From Isoetes taiwanensis (taxonomy: Eukaryota > Streptophyta > Lycopodiopsida > Isoetales > Isoetaceae), in NCBI GenBank assembly GCA_021234155.1, contig JAJEKV010000205.1:977501-1041500 (forward strand): DNA of 64,000 nucleotides. The letters are read 5' to 3'. Under the pieces are notes generated by a model, which saw only the letters and a program-made list of their open reading frames with translations, had not been told where the DNA came from and searched no databases. The position numbers and the translations under genes were made by a program. Positions 33,411-42,713 of this stretch are shown piece after piece. Each line of letters opens with the position of its first letter. The stretch's first letter is position 1.

Positions 33411-33463
33411 GAAATTTTCAGGTGATATGGGGGCGTGGCCCTGCCAAGTCACCTGAAAATTTT
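33411..33463. repeat. Short foldback
   Basis: GAAATTTTCAGGTGA at 33411 pairs with CACCTGAAAATTTT ending at 33463, with a GC-rich loop containing GGGGGCGTGGCCC. Confidence 0.75.
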
Positions 33464-33474
33464 AAGGAAGGAGT

Positions 33475-33603
33475 AATTTCGATGACCTTGAAATTTCGGT
33501 ATGAAATTTTGAGCTGACCTAGCAGGACACGAGCGGCGGAGCCGCGAGTGGCGCCACCAGGTCTGCTCAAAATTTCATACGAAATTTCATGGTCATCGAA
33601 ATT
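33475..33603. repeat. Long foldback with 45-bp arms
   Basis: The left arm 33475-33520 and right arm 33559-33603 are reverse complements apart from about three differences. The 38-nt loop is GC-rich (GAGCGGCGGAGCCGCGAG). The motif GAAATTTCATGGT recurs near 33600 and 35970, so it may belong to a foldback-type MITE. Confidence 0.85.
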
Positions 33604-33885
33604 CTCCAACGAAATTTTAAGCACCATGAAATTTTAGCCCGTTCTTGCTGCTGCTACTGCCAGATTCAGGTCAAAATAAACTCTGATTCAACCAGATTTA
33701 AGCACTGAAAAACAAAAACAAGAAAAACAAGCAATAAACTCTGTCTATGGCTGCCGGTTCTGTCTATGGAGTTCATCTGGAGTTGTGGCTCGTAAAAATC
33801 AGGCACAATATGATCCTTGCGTAAAGGCCAACCAATCCGGGTATCAGGATTCTTTTCAGATAGACTATTCTTCCGACTAATAATA

Positions 33886-35737
33886 TCTTATCTACTTATT
33901 TAAAAAGTTTCTTGGGTTCTTTGCTGATTTTTTTTCGGCGTTACATTTGCCAGAAAATGCATTTCCGGCCAAAAACCTGTATTTTCCGACGTTGCCCCTT
34001 TCCCTTGCGAAATAATCATATGAAATTTTGGCCGATCAAATTAATGATACGAAAGCAAGCTTGGATGAACAGCTATAATCGTGGGCGGTGATCTGCAGGG
34101 CGGTGATCTGCTTTGATGATGGGCTGCTGCAAACGGCCTCTTCCTAAGGGTTTCCTTTCTGATAAATGTTTCCATTCTACTGCAATGCAAAGGTTACGAC
34201 TTTGGAGACGCAGTAGCTTAGCTTGAGTTGGAGCTTGGGCCAGAGTTGGAGCTTGGCCTGCCAGACTTGGAGCTTGGGCTTGAGGTCTTAGAGCTTGGGC
34301 ATGAGAGTCTTAGAGCTTGGGCGCTTATAGCTGGCGCAGGTAGCAATCTAATACCCTAACTCATCCATTTTTTCATCTGTGTTTCATCTCATTTCGTCTC
34401 TTCCATTTTTTCAGCAACAGATTTGAGCATTGACCCCGATTTCTCATTGTGAGAAGGTAAATGTCTTTTTCTTTTGGAGCTCTGCTGTAAATATGAAAGC
34501 TGAATCCATCCACCATATCCATGAGTTGGGATTCTGCAAGGTAATGAAGGAATCCCAAGGTAATGAAGGTACTAAAGCCTCATGAATAAAGCCCAAGTGA
34601 TTTGCACGCCGAAATCCGTTTGGTAGTAAAACTGTGATATTAGGATTTTTGAAGCTCTGCTGGAGAACAGGAGGTGCTACTCTTTTTTGCCTTCAGATGA
34701 GGTACTTATTTTTTGTAGTTTCTCTTTCTCTTTCTCTTTATGTTATCGATAGAATTAGAATCTGTCATTTATTTACTCGCCTTTCATTTCTAGCTTCCTT
34801 GGAGATGCTAATGATGCTATAGAGCATTGCTTATTTTACAGGTGAATGATGAGAAGCCCATTTATGAAAACAATGAGGAGAACATTTTTGCATGACCGTC
34901 CTTTATAAAAATGTAACGGAAGTAGACAGAAGCAACAAGTTTGTTGAAGGAAGGTATGCCTTTGATTTCAGTTGTAGACTCAGCAGTAGGTATTTCCACC
35001 GACATCAGCTGTTATTTTTATATTTTTTTTCATTTCCCGCTTCCTCACAGATGCGAAAAATGCTTATGAATGTCATTGCTTCTATAACAGTTGAAGGATG
35101 AGAAGGATGAGAAGTCCATTTATGAGTCCATAGAGAGAAGCATTGATGCTTGCATGTTTCGTGGAATTTGCTGCTATGTTTATTTGGATTTGTAAAAGCT
35201 TTCCATGTGTTAGTAAATGATAAACATGTTCTCATCCTATTGCCATGATTCAAAATTTTCAAATGTTTGTAATTTCAGAGTCAAAATCCTGATAGACTAT
35301 TGATTTGCGAAGATATCCTTCGACTACAATTTCATGAAATATTCAAGAGCTCTTTGTTTTGAAAAAAATATTATAGTTACAACATGCATACACATCCATG
35401 TAGAGACACACCTTGGTGCATATTCAAAGACCACTTTAAAGTTCATGGGTTAGGAAAATGCATAGATGCAATTGGTTTTGAGGGTCTATACGTGTGTGGC
35501 TTTTCTCCATAGACACTTCAATCTTTTAAATGCCCCCATAGGCACCTTATGTTAACATTAACGTGTTTTCTAATGATGTGATGTTTTCAAGCATGTGTGA
35601 TGCAACACAACAATCATCCCAAATAGATGGTTTAGACATTCAATAAGTTGTAGTTAAATTGGTTAGTGTTATCACAAATGGATGTAAAAACACAAACGAG
35701 GACATTAGCCCGGCAACGCCGGGCACCCGTTTACTAG
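33886..35737 (+). mobile_element. Probable non-autonomous Helitron
   Basis: The 3' end has a hairpin GCCCGGC-AAC-GCCGGGC (35708-35724), then 9 nt, then CTAG followed by host T, which is the Helitron hairpin-CTRR-T signature. The best candidate 5' end is A|TCTTATCTACTTATTTAAA at 33886, which resembles Helitron TC... starts; this boundary is less certain. No helicase frame is present. Inside, an exon-like segment of about 100 bp is duplicated with divergence (near 34800-34890 and 35040-35155). Confidence 0.55.
34214..34326. repeat. Tandem GAGTTGGAGCTTGGG repeat
   Basis: Five or six units of about 16-26 bp sharing the core GGAGCTTGGGC or AGAGCTTGGGC, within the probable Helitron. Confidence 0.8.
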
Positions 35738-36111
35738 TTGTTTCTTAAATAGGATTATTTGAAGATCAGAATCTTCTTGCTAGTAGCACGGCATGGTCCC
35801 TGTTCCCTGTTTTCTGCTTGGATCGGTCCTCCAGTTGCTCCTTTTGTCCAGATTCATGCCCAACCTATCTCCTTTTGCTTTGCTTTTTCCTATGAGGAGG
35901 CGGCGCCGCCACTCCGACACAACGTCGACTGAGTTTTTCGCTTTTTAAAACCCTGTTAAATTAGGGCGAAATTTCATGGTGAAAATTTCGGCCATTCAAA
36001 TTACTTTCCAGAAAACGTGTCGACATTCTGATACGCTATGTGGCAGCCTCATCACCATGAAGCTCCTTCGTAATTCCGACACAATGGCGATTTCCGAGTG
36101 ATTAGGGCGGC
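35738..36111. other. Upstream region of J-domain gene
   Basis: Contains the palindrome GGCGGCGCCGCC near 35899 and the foldback-family motif GAAATTTCATGGT near 35970. It presumably includes the promoter of the J-domain gene. An ATG near 36084 is followed quickly by a stop. Confidence 0.4.
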
Positions 36112-36867
36112 ATGCGGCTGGAGGACGCTAGAAATCTTCTTGGCGTGGCCTCAAGTGCGTCTTTGGCAGAGGTATTCTACTTCTTCGGCCAATCAAGTTC
36201 ACAAAAAATTGATAGTTTTGTATTATGGTTCCAGGTAAAGGCTGCATATAAACGGAAGGCTTTGGAAACGCATCCGGATCGCTTCCCCCTTGGTCTTAAA
36301 AAAGATTCCGAAGCCCATTTTAAACGGGTATGCTGCGTTTCTTTCGTCATAGATAGTTGGATGCACGACCAATTCCTATCCAATTGTTAAAGCAGTTATT
36401 AATAGAAACTCTTACTAACTGTTTCTGTTTGGAGGTCATTCATGGTTAAGCCTAAAGTATTATTCAGTAAGTTTTAACTGAACAAAACTGAGGTCTGTAA
36501 GACAAGGCATAATTATAACCGCGAAATGTGGTCCATCTCTCTTGGAATTATTAGGTTTGCTATTGTAATGGCCCTTGATCATTTTTTGAGCTTGTATCTC
36601 TTTCTTAACTGTCTGATAAAGCATACCTTGCTGGTGGCTTTGTAATTAAAATCTGTGTGAAGGAGGTATTGGTTCAAAAAATGAAGAAATAGTTTGTCTT
36701 CTAACTAGATTTTAAACTTTTGCCTGCAGGTTACAGAAGCGTATCAATGTCTTAACCATGGTGAGCCTTAGATTTGCAAAAAATTCCAAATCATTCGAAT
36801 TTTGATTACGGGTAATACAGGTTGGGGGAATGCAAGAATTCCCTCCCCATCAGCTGTAGTACCACCA
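36112..36867 (+). CDS. J-domain (DnaJ/Hsp40) protein, N-terminal exons
   Basis: Exons 36112-36171, 36235-36327, 36730-36760 and 36821-36867 join in frame at GT-AG borders. They encode MRLEDARNLLGVASSASLAE, then VKAAYKRKALETHPDRFPLG, the segment FKRVTEAYQCLNHG and a Pro/Ser-rich start of the next region. HPD at about residues 33-35, between two helices, is the J-domain signature that stimulates Hsp70 ATPase. The J domain starts at residue 3, so this is a short N-terminal J protein without signal peptide. A donor GTAAGA at 36868 shows that more exons follow, but I could not identify them before the Rep element at 38.2 kb. A later split by transposons is possible. Confidence 0.78.
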
Positions 36868-38188
36868 GTAAGATTAAGAAAGCGGAACCTTGCTGCTGGA
36901 TTACCCTTCTTGTGTCTTGTCTGTGGAACATTATACTTGGGTGTTTCTTGTGCTACAAGGTTGGTTAGTTGTTAGAGCTTGCATTTTTTCCTTAATAAGA
37001 TTTGCTTCCCTTTGTGGTATCAGAGCATATCGGAAGCAGAAAGGTGATTCCAAATCATATAACCCGTTTCTGCCTTAGTCAAAAGGAAGAGGATTTTAAG
37101 TTGTGCTACTGAAGTGGAGAGATAGATTCCTTTCTCCAGTATTAATTGATAAATGCTTTTTAAGCTGTAAAAAAATAGTGTACCACCCAAGGCACTAAGG
37201 ATTGCCCCTATAGCCACGGACTGGTGTTGGGAATGATGGTGTGGTTGTAGTTTGCATTTAGTTGCAGTTGTTGGGGTGCAAGTTAGGAATGTTAGGTATG
37301 TAGTTGTTGGTTGAAGTTGACAGATGAGAATGAGCTTTATTAGGAAAGGGATGGTCATGTAACTTTCCAGAGGAGAGAGAAAAGAGGGGGTTTAGGGACG
37401 CTAGGTCGGTACTTGTTGGTTGAAGATGGCAGATCCGATCTCAGTGGGTTTGATTTTATTAGTTAGTTTGGTTTGAGGAACATTTATGGTTAAGGAACAC
37501 TTGAATGCATATCCTGAAGTGCAAGGGTTGGGTATAGTTGATTGAGAGAGTGGAAATACACAACATGACTGTATATTTCACTTTTCATTTCCATGACAAA
37601 AGTTGATAAGAAAACTTTGAACAGTCGGAGCATTGGGTTTACGTAATAGAAAAGCACTACGAAAATTTGAGTTTTGTAACCAAACCTTGAGCATTGTAAC
37701 TGTCGAAAGAAAGACGTGAGACATAAGATGCTTATGCAGTTAAGTATTCAGGGAGTATAGATGGTTACAGTCGCTTATGTTCAAGGCTTGTTTGATCAAG
37801 GAGCAGTGCATGAGGATGATTGTTTGGGATGCAGACTGCATGAGGATGATTGTTTGGGATGCAGTTGGAGTGTCGGTAGATAAGGGTTTTAGTAAACGAA
37901 ATTTGTTTTCGAACTAGGATATTTGCCATAAATGTAACTCGAATATATATTGTGGCCTACATGCTATAGCATTATCAGGGAACATTTTAAAGCAAGGTAA
38001 TGATGGTGCAATTTCGGAGGTATGGTTCTCTTTGTTTGAGGAACATTCATCTATCTTAAGGTCTATGCGAGGAATGTCTATAGGTGCAGCCATATTTTCT
38101 TTGTTTGCGGGGCCAGGTATGAATTAATTAGAGGTATGCGTTTGTAAGGAGCCATGAGCTTACCGTTGTTTGAGGCGAGTATTTAACG
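36868..38188. other. Intron or intergenic DNA, no exon recognised
   Basis: Should contain continuing exons or introns of the J-domain gene. None can be supported. It includes an exact two-copy tandem repeat at 37807-37864. Confidence 0.4.
37807..37864. repeat. Two-copy 28-bp tandem duplication
   Basis: TGCATGAGGATGATTGTTTG (first 20 bases of the unit) occurs at 37807 and again at 37837, without mismatches across 28 bp. Confidence 0.9.
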
Positions 38189-39214
38189 GTGTATTATTTT
38201 TGGTGTGACAGTGTTGATTCTACTTTCGGCAGGGGTACATATTTGGGCAACCTTTGTAGGGCGACTTTAAGAGAGTTGTACCATCATATGGCAAAGGAGC
38301 GGGAAATTGGAGAGAGGGCCCTTAAAAATACTCGTCTTCATTGTTTTGAGGGCATGATTGGGTACTGTATAAAGGATGTGGGAAAAGTTTATTATGTCTG
38401 CCATCTTCATAATGTGAGTGAGGCTGCCATCGAGAAAGGTAAGGATTTGTATTTGAGATGGGGAGCTGGTGATACGAAAAATTTAGTTCTGCGTGATAAC
38501 AAAAACTTGTTGAATCGAGCTGCCTATTTTGTGAATTACCACGGGAACCGTAGATTGACTGCTAGTTTGTTGTATACGCTGGCCAGGATGATTCGTTCTG
38601 GAAAATTTACTTGGATTATCCTTTCTAACACTGCCCATATCAATGAGCACCGTGTCCGGGCTGCATGGAGAGTCCTGCTCAATCCTAGTCACTGCATGCC
38701 ATCGGATATGAGAACCACCTTGTTTGGCTTTCGCCGGCGGGTTTTGTGCACTGTGGAAAGGAATGAGAATTTGAGGCGGGTATTATTGGGATGATGCTAT
38801 TCCTGCTGATGAGCAAGATAATAACTTCGAGGATATTCATGATGCTTCTTATAGTGGAGACAGTGCTGATGAACTTGGTTGGCTCTTGATTGTACAATTG
38901 GGTTTGTTTTCATAGTTTTGTTTGTTTATAGTTGCAGGAGGAGTTATGGAGACTGATGGGGAAGCAGTTGTTGGCGTGGAGCAATCTGTTGTGTCTTTGT
39001 CTGAATCTTTTATTTCATCTGTTGTAGAGGCATCCCATCCGGACCCTGTTGTGTTTTCAACTGAACCTGAGGCGGCATTTTCTGCTCAGGAGTTCGTGAA
39101 TAATGTTATCCAGGTTGGAACTGAGGCGCATGGATTGCGGCATCTTTGCGCTTGCTTAGACGACAGCTTAGAGGGTTCTACGTGTCCATTGACAATGCCA
39201 TATCTGTTGTGGAG
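38189..39214 (+). pseudogene. HUH/Rep-type endonuclease gene, plus-strand arm (C-terminal half)
   Basis: Frame 38189-38794 encodes RALKNTRLHCFEGMIGYCIK then DVGKVYYV, DLYLRWGAGDTKNL and HINEHRVRAAWRVLLNPSHC. The YC-I-KD motif at 38363-38377 matches the catalytic Tyr/Lys motif III (YxxK) of HUH Rep proteins. The N-terminal half carrying the HxH motif is absent in this arm. An acidic tail (DDAIPADEQDNNFEDIHDAS) follows in another frame. A second frame from 38945 encodes METDGEAVVGVEQSVVSLSE. The arm is the inverted partner of 39633-40585 and stops abruptly at 39214. It is a broken copy: no start, frameshift near 38790 and a 70-bp loss near 38870 relative to the other arm. Confidence 0.65.
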
Positions 39215-39504
39215 TTAGATTTGTAAAGTTGCTATATTTTACCATTTTTTCAAATCTGAATTCGATGATTTACTAGGATGCGTACACTAAAAAGCTTCAT
39301 AAAATCGCCAAAATTTGATAATATTGCAACCCAATTATAGTAGATTCACCAAATTAATGGACCTTTTACAGTAAAAACCTCAATTTTATGGTAAAATATC
39401 CAATTCTACTAAATTTGTTTCTATAAAAATGTTGAAAAAATAGGAAACAATCGCCACCATTTCTATAGTTTAGAAGCAACTAGAGGATGATAAAGTCATC
39501 ACTG
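39215..39504. other. AT-rich spacer between the inverted arms
   Basis: No frame or repeat is recognised. It includes many A/T runs and lies between the end of the plus arm and the hairpin at 39507. Confidence 0.5.
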
Positions 39505-39506
39505 GA

Positions 39507-39606
39507 ATTGCACATCTTGCGTTCTCATATGAGGTTTGCGAGATGGTTTTCTTGCACAAGCAATGCCCTCGCAAGGCTCATAGGAGAACGCAAGATGTGC
39601 AATTTA
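39507..39606. repeat. 100-nt hairpin at the downstream end of the Rep element
   Basis: ATTGCACATCTTGCGTTCTC on the left pairs with GAGAACGCAAGATGTGCAAT on the right (imperfect arms about 32 bp). Inside, TTGCGAG pairs with CTCGCAA, and TTGC-ACAA-GCAA forms a further tip. It lies just downstream of the minus-strand Rep frames and overlaps the tail of the second frame. Confidence 0.75.
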
Positions 39607-39632
39607 GAAACGGGCAACCCTAAATGCTCCCA

Positions 39633-40600
39633 CTCCATAATAGATATGGCATTGTCAATGGACACATAGAACCCTCTAAGCTGCCGCCTAAGCAAGCGCA
39701 AAGATGCTGCAATATGCGCCTCAGTTCTAACCTGGATAACATTATTCACGAACTCCTGAGCAGAAAATGCCGCCTCAGGTTCAGCCGAAAACACAACAGG
39801 GTCCGGATGGGATGCCTCTACAGCAGATGAAATAAAAAACTCAGGCAAAGACACAATAGGTTGCTCCACGCCAACAACTGCTTCCCCATCAGTCTCCATA
39901 ATTCCTGCAACTATAAACAAACAAAACTATCAAAACAAACCCAACTGTACAATCAAGAGCCAACCAAGTTCACCAGCCAACAACCATGATACGATCACCC
40001 TTCTGCACAGGGATGTAATCTACACCAGGCTCAAGTATCACAACATCAGCACTGTCTCCACTATAAGAAGCATCATGAATATCCTCGAAGTTATTATCTT
40101 GCTCTCCCAATACTGCCTCCGCCCAGCCCCATTTCTTTCCACAGGTACAAAACCTGCTGGCAGGCCAAACAAGATGGTTCTCATATCCGATGGCATGCAG
40201 TGACTAGGATTGAGCAGGACTCTCCATGCAGCCCGGACACGGTGCTCATTGATATGGGCAGTGTTAGAAAGGATAATCCAAGAACTATACAAGGTAAATT
40301 TTTCAGAACGAATCATCCTGGCCAGCGTATACACAAACTAGCAGTCAATCTATGGTTCCCGTGGTAATTCACAAAATGGGCAGTTCGATTCAACAGGTTT
40401 TTGTTATCAAGCACAACTAAATTTTTCGTATCACCAGCTCCCCATCTCAAATACAAATCCTTACCTTTCTCGATGGCAGCCTCACTCACATTATAAAGAT
40501 GGCAGACATAATGAACTTTTCCCACATCCTTCATACAGTACCCAATCATACCCTCAAAACAATGAAGACGAGTATTTTTAAGGGCTTTGCATACCATATA
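39633..40600 (-). pseudogene. HUH/Rep endonuclease gene, minus arm, C-terminal half and second ORF
   Basis: Frame 40313-40597 encodes KALKNTRLHCFEGMIGYCMK with YCMKD at 40526-40540. A frameshift near 40320 leads to frame 40038-40334 (MYTLARMIRSEKF, INEHRVRAAWRVLLNPSHCM). A third segment has the acidic stretch and DVVILEPGVDYIPVQKGDRI. A separate frame beginning at 39900 (METDGEAVVGVEQPIVSLPE) gives about 125 residues and may be a second protein or last exon. An intron could lie between them, since TTTATAGTTGCAG precedes it. This arm is more complete than the plus arm in the acidic region but has lost about 70 bp just before KALKN. Confidence 0.65.
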
Positions 40601-40622
40601 TCACACCAGGAGGCTTAGAAAT

Positions 40623-41154
40623 TCAATTGAAATCTCTTTCTATGGCATCATTCATGGCCCTAGGACTCTTGAACCGGGCTCTAAAGACAGTCTGACAATG
40701 CAAATGATCTACAGTTGCACCACGCTCCATGGCCACAGCTCCAGCAACACACCTCCGATTGCAAAACCCCACAAGACCATCATAAAAACTCATGGGCACA
40801 TCTTGCCCAGACACGTCTATGGCATTCCAGTCCTGCTCAACAAAAAACCCACCATATCCCCCGGTCTCACGCTCTTGAGAATCAAAGAACTCAGGTTTAT
40901 AATGTGGCTCAGAGAACCAGGGACAAAGCAACCAACACTCTTCCCTTTCCTCGCTGCCCTCTTCAGAGACATAATTTATAGACAAAAACAAAAGGAAGAA
41001 CAAAGCCGCTTACCTCAGGCACAAATCCCCTTGGACAAGACTCCACTTGCGCTCCCCACCACGCAACCCGACCCATCCTTATCCGAAACCCCAAAAAAGA
41101 AACAAGCCCAGAGCCAGGACACATAAGAACCGCCGCCCTCACCATCTCCGCCAT
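40623..41154 (-). pseudogene. HUH/Rep endonuclease gene, N-terminal exons with HxH motif
   Basis: ATG at 41154 opens exon 1 (41014-41154, 47 codons, MAEMVRAAVLMCPGSG). A 55-nt GT-AG intron follows, and exon 2 begins at 40958 in phase. Exon 2 encodes CWLLCPWFSEPHYKPEF, RCVAGAVAMERGATVDHLHC then QTVFRARF. HLHCQ at 40692-40706 is the HUH metal-binding motif II of Rep proteins, preceded by a plausible strand-forming motif I region (CVAGAVAMERG). The frame ends at TGA (40623-40625) after AIERDFN. The following sequence (ISKPPGVIYGM) still reads as protein, so the stop or a deletion interrupts a longer Rep. HUH proteins nick one strand and form a 5'-phosphotyrosine link during rolling-circle replication or transposition. 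Confidence 0.68.
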
Positions 41155-42623
41155 CTCTGGAGGACACCACGACAGCACTACCAGTTCTTGCCAACCGGGA
41201 AACAGATGCTCACCCTACATTCTAGGGTTTCGAATCCCCACTGCCACCGTCACCAAAATACCCTACTGACATACGAGTACTTATACACACCATTAAAAAC
41301 CTTAGGTTACAAATATACGCTTCCAAATTTCGGCTACATTATAGCGTTGAGGGAGTTGCAAGACAAAACAGATTATTGTACTTTTTGACAGTATGTTGAA
41401 GGCTTATTTGATAATGTATCCAAAATTAAGAAGCATATATTTTCTTAACGGGTAGGCTTTCCAATCCAAGAAACTTAACCGGCAGGCTTTCTAATCCAAG
41501 AAATCCCCGCAGATCCAAGCTTTGTGATAGAGCTTAATCCCCGGCTCGCCTGTTTATTTGTCGTAAGGCGTCGGAAGGCGAAATTCCTCGACTTTTTGAT
41601 GTTTGTTCCGAATTCTCCTTGCAAACTTGATCATGATGGTAACCCTCTTGGCATGGATTGCACAGAGGTTAGTAAGTAATTTTTGCCCTGGGGTTTCTCG
41701 GCAGCGCGTCGCCGCCACAAGTTCATTTACAGTTATTTTTCAAGATTTAACATTGCTTTACATAAATTTAACATTGTTTTAACACAGATTACACGGATTA
41801 CACAAAGCTATTACAGATATTCACTGTTTTTTTTACAAAGTTATTTATAACAGTGAATAATGAGCTTTCATTATTGTTTTTTTACAAAATTATTTATAAT
41901 AGTGAATAATGAGCTTTCATTATTGATCATCAAAAAAATTACAGATACCATAATTTCATCTGCTGCTCCAAATAGACATTCAACTCTGGCAAACTCCAGA
42001 GTTGTGAGCTTCCCTATCTTGAATAAACCTCCTCAAAATGCATCTATTTGAAGTCGACCACAACCCAAAAAACCTACAGAAAATCACTCCTATTAGACAC
42101 ATGGTTCGAGGAAACATGAAAGACCACATAAAATTTGACATGCAGACCTCGAAAACCCGAAAAAAGTATCTCACAGCCCTTTTATGAACTACCGACCTCC
42201 AACGACTCCAAGAAACTCATGTAAAAAACAAGCGCCGGCTTCACGAACTCCGGCAACAAATATTTACCACAGAAAACTTGAAAAGTGTCATAAACCACAG
42301 GAAAAGCTGTTGTAAGAAGAACTCAAACCTCCAAAACATCTCTAAACTTCAGAAATGAGCAAGCGTCGTTGTTAGAACTCCAAAAACTCTACCACTTGCC
42401 ATAGACCACCAAAACTTGTTCCAAAACTATCAAGAAGTCATTCAAAATACAGCTTTGATCTCTGGCAACACAAAAAATAAGAGTTATGGGCAAGCGCCTG
42501 GACGGCGACCAAGATCGCCATCGCCAAAACTCCAGCTATTCACCATAGCCGAGCTCAAAGGGACCGTAAAAAGTGATGTCCAAACCCGGATCGCCGGTAT
42601 TTCGCCTTCCGGCGGCTTACGTG
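41155..42623. other. Upstream of Rep gene and beyond; exon-like piece at 41520-41665
   Basis: Minus-strand TATAAGTA near 41283 could be the Rep promoter. At about 41515-41665 (plus strand) CCCCGCAG precedes a 50-codon open stretch ending in GTTAGT, ...FVPNSPCKLDHDGNPLGMDC. It looks like an internal exon of an unidentified gene, perhaps the J-domain gene, but the phase cannot be linked. Two-copy repeats lie at 41446-41510 and 41827-41925. Confidence 0.35.
41827..41925. repeat. Two-copy 49-bp tandem duplication
   Basis: ACAAAGTTATTTATAACAGTGAATAATGAG-type sequence preceded by a T run occurs twice in tandem with about two substitutions and one T-run difference. Confidence 0.88.
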
Positions 42624-42713
42624 AGGGAGCCTGCCGGTCGTCGCGGTTTTTGGCCGTAAACCGGCGCCGCCTGCCGGTTTACATCCGAAAACCGCTCCGA
42701 CCGGCAGGTTCCC
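42624..42713. repeat. GC-rich foldback, family member 1
   Basis: AGGGAGCCTGCCGGTCG...TAAACCGGC pairs with GCCGGTTTACA...CCGGCAGGTTCCCT. Arms are about 40 bp with several mismatches. It is followed by CTAGCACGTAA and is related to 61474-61576. Confidence 0.8.
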
